Assembly (NCBI GenBank): GCA_937897645.1 | Contig: CALCNV010000129.1 | Span: 1 to 6,612 of the forward strand | DNA from: an uncultured Lysobacteraceae bacterium | Lineage (GTDB): Bacteria > Pseudomonadota > Gammaproteobacteria > Xanthomonadales > Xanthomonadaceae | Length of the DNA: 6,612 bases | Direction: 5' to 3' | Part shown: positions 6,239 through 6,612 of the stretch, piece by piece | How the letters are laid out: every line of letters begins with the position of its first letter | Position numbering within the stretch: position 1 is the stretch's first letter | Program-made: the position numbers and the translations under genes | Notes under the pieces: generated by a model | Databases searched by the model: none | Seen by the model: the letters and a program-made list of their open reading frames with translations, nothing else | What the model was told of the DNA's origin: nothing

Positions 6239-6266
6239 ATTATCGCCCATTTCATGACTGAATCAG
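6239..6266 (-). promoter_or_regulatory. Putative map operon promoter giving a leaderless mRNA
   Basis: On the - strand, GATAAT (6244-6239, 5 of 6 to consensus) lies 6 nt before the map ATG. A weak -35, CTGATT (6266-6261, 3 of 6), lies 16 bp further upstream. Transcription from this -10 would begin at or next to the A of the ATG at 6232, leaving no 5' untranslated region. It would drive map-glnD and probably the genes beyond. Seen: box and spacing. Inferred: use in vivo. Confidence 0.6.
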
Positions 6267-6284
6267 CCCCAGCCACCCTTTGGG

Positions 6285-6314
6285 TTGTAGGCAACTCGTT
6301 GTTCCAGCTATAAT
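6285..6314 (+). promoter_or_regulatory. rpsB promoter (sigma-70 type)
   Basis: A perfect TATAAT -10 at 6309-6314 is preceded, with 18 bp spacing, by TTGTAG at 6285-6290 (3 of 6 to the -35 consensus). The bases just after the -10 (TCCGCGGC) form a GC-rich discriminator, typical of growth-rate and ppGpp-controlled ribosomal promoters. Transcription would begin near 6321, giving an rpsB leader of about 240 nt. Confidence 0.75.
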
Positions 6315-6320
6315 TCCGCG

Positions 6321-6561
6321 GCTTTGTCGGGCCCAGCCCACAAGACCGTCCACGCCGGACGACACCGGCGAATACACACCTGCTGCCATGACCCGTGCCG
6401 GGGTGCCTCGAGATCCGATGGATTCTTCCATGCGAATCAAGGGGTTCGGACACGGAAGCAACAGGGAGGCCCAACCCCGGAACCATCGTCCTGCCGCACC
6501 TGCGGCAGGCAACCGCCTTTACCCAACGCTGGCGGCCGGTTCCTTATCAGGAGTCATTGCA
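6321..6561 (+). promoter_or_regulatory. Structured rpsB 5' leader, candidate S2 autoregulatory RNA
   Basis: The stretch between promoter and rpsB has no separate gene but much secondary structure. Hairpins: 6353-6358 with 6365-6370; 6421-6425 with 6434-6438; 6441-6446 with 6473-6478. Adjacent to the last is a three-way junction: closing stem GGAACC (6479-6484) with GGTTCC (6538-6543), an 8-bp hairpin (6490-6497 with 6502-6509), and CCGCC (6513-6517) with GGCGG (6531-6535). It ends 5 nt before the AGGAG at 6549-6553. In E. coli S2 represses its own rpsB-tsf mRNA through a structured leader; the same role here is inferred. No hairpin has a T run, so it looks translational rather than a terminator. 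Confidence 0.65.
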
Positions 6562-6612
6562 ATGCCCCAAGTCACCATGCGCCAGATGCTGGAAGCCGGC
6601 GTCCATTTCGGC
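6562..6612 (+). CDS. rpsB: 30S ribosomal protein S2 (5' part only)
   Basis: Seventeen codons, MPQVTMRQMLEAGVHFG, match the strongly conserved N-terminus of bacterial S2, a small-subunit head protein needed for binding S1. The gene runs off the right edge. The ATG at 6562 has AGGAG (6549-6553) with 8-nt spacing. The frame is open upstream back to an ATG at 6388, which could mislead automatic start calling, but the family N-terminus and the ribosome site support 6562. In related genomes tsf usually follows; that is outside the window. Confidence 0.96.
   Translation, partial: MPQVTMRQMLEAGVHFG

Noticed and set aside
6490..6509. Strong 8-bp hairpin before rpsB considered as a terminator
   Set aside because: No T run follows on either strand; it fits as one arm of the leader's three-way junction.
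6388..6561. In-frame open extension upstream of rpsB from an ATG at 6388 (58 codons)
   Set aside because: The S2 family starts at the MPQVTMRQML ATG, which has a good AGGAG site. The extension coincides with palindromic leader RNA and has no family match I recognise.

Overview
The window suggests a GC-rich gammaproteobacterium of the Xanthomonadales/Lysobacterales type (Rhodanobacteraceae or Xanthomonadaceae). The basis is the protein sequences, the strong GC bias, and the gene order map-glnD-dapD-yffB/arsC-like-dapE-asnB divergent from rpsB, which I recall from that order. The genus cannot be fixed from the window.

Layout from right to left. At the right edge rpsB (ribosomal protein S2) starts on the + strand behind a consensus -10 promoter and a leader of about 240 nt that can fold into a three-way junction just before the ribosome binding site. 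Divergent from it, on the - strand, a tight gene series runs leftward: map (methionine aminopeptidase), glnD (PII uridylyltransferase, overlapping map by 4 nt), dapD (19 nt later), then a spacer of about 140 nt filled by a palindromic intergenic repeat, a small YffB/ArsC-like thioredoxin-fold protein, and dapE (overlapping it by 4 nt). The left edge holds the first 34 codons of asnB (glutamine-dependent asparagine synthetase), also on the - strand.

The main discovery is in the 233 bases between dapE and asnB. They contain a complete ribosome-mediated transcription attenuator that, as read here, controls asnB by asparagine supply. A 31-codon leader ORF (298 to 203, - strand) has seven asparagine codons within residues 10-22. 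Its last codons carry an 8-nt segment that is perfectly complementary to the 5' arm of a strong intrinsic terminator placed 36 nt before the asnB start. A competing upstream hairpin lies in the Asn-codon region. This is the his/trp/leu-type arrangement, here with Asn as the sensed amino acid. Five of the seven leader Asn codons are AAT, although every Asn codon I read in neighbouring dapE is AAC. I know of no described Asn attenuator family for asnB, but could not search.

Functionally the genes sit around aspartate and glutamine metabolism. GlnD signals glutamine status through PII. DapD and DapE draw aspartate carbon toward diaminopimelate and lysine. AsnB converts aspartate to asparagine using glutamine. 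The attenuator would let asnB be switched by charged tRNA-Asn separately from the upstream genes.
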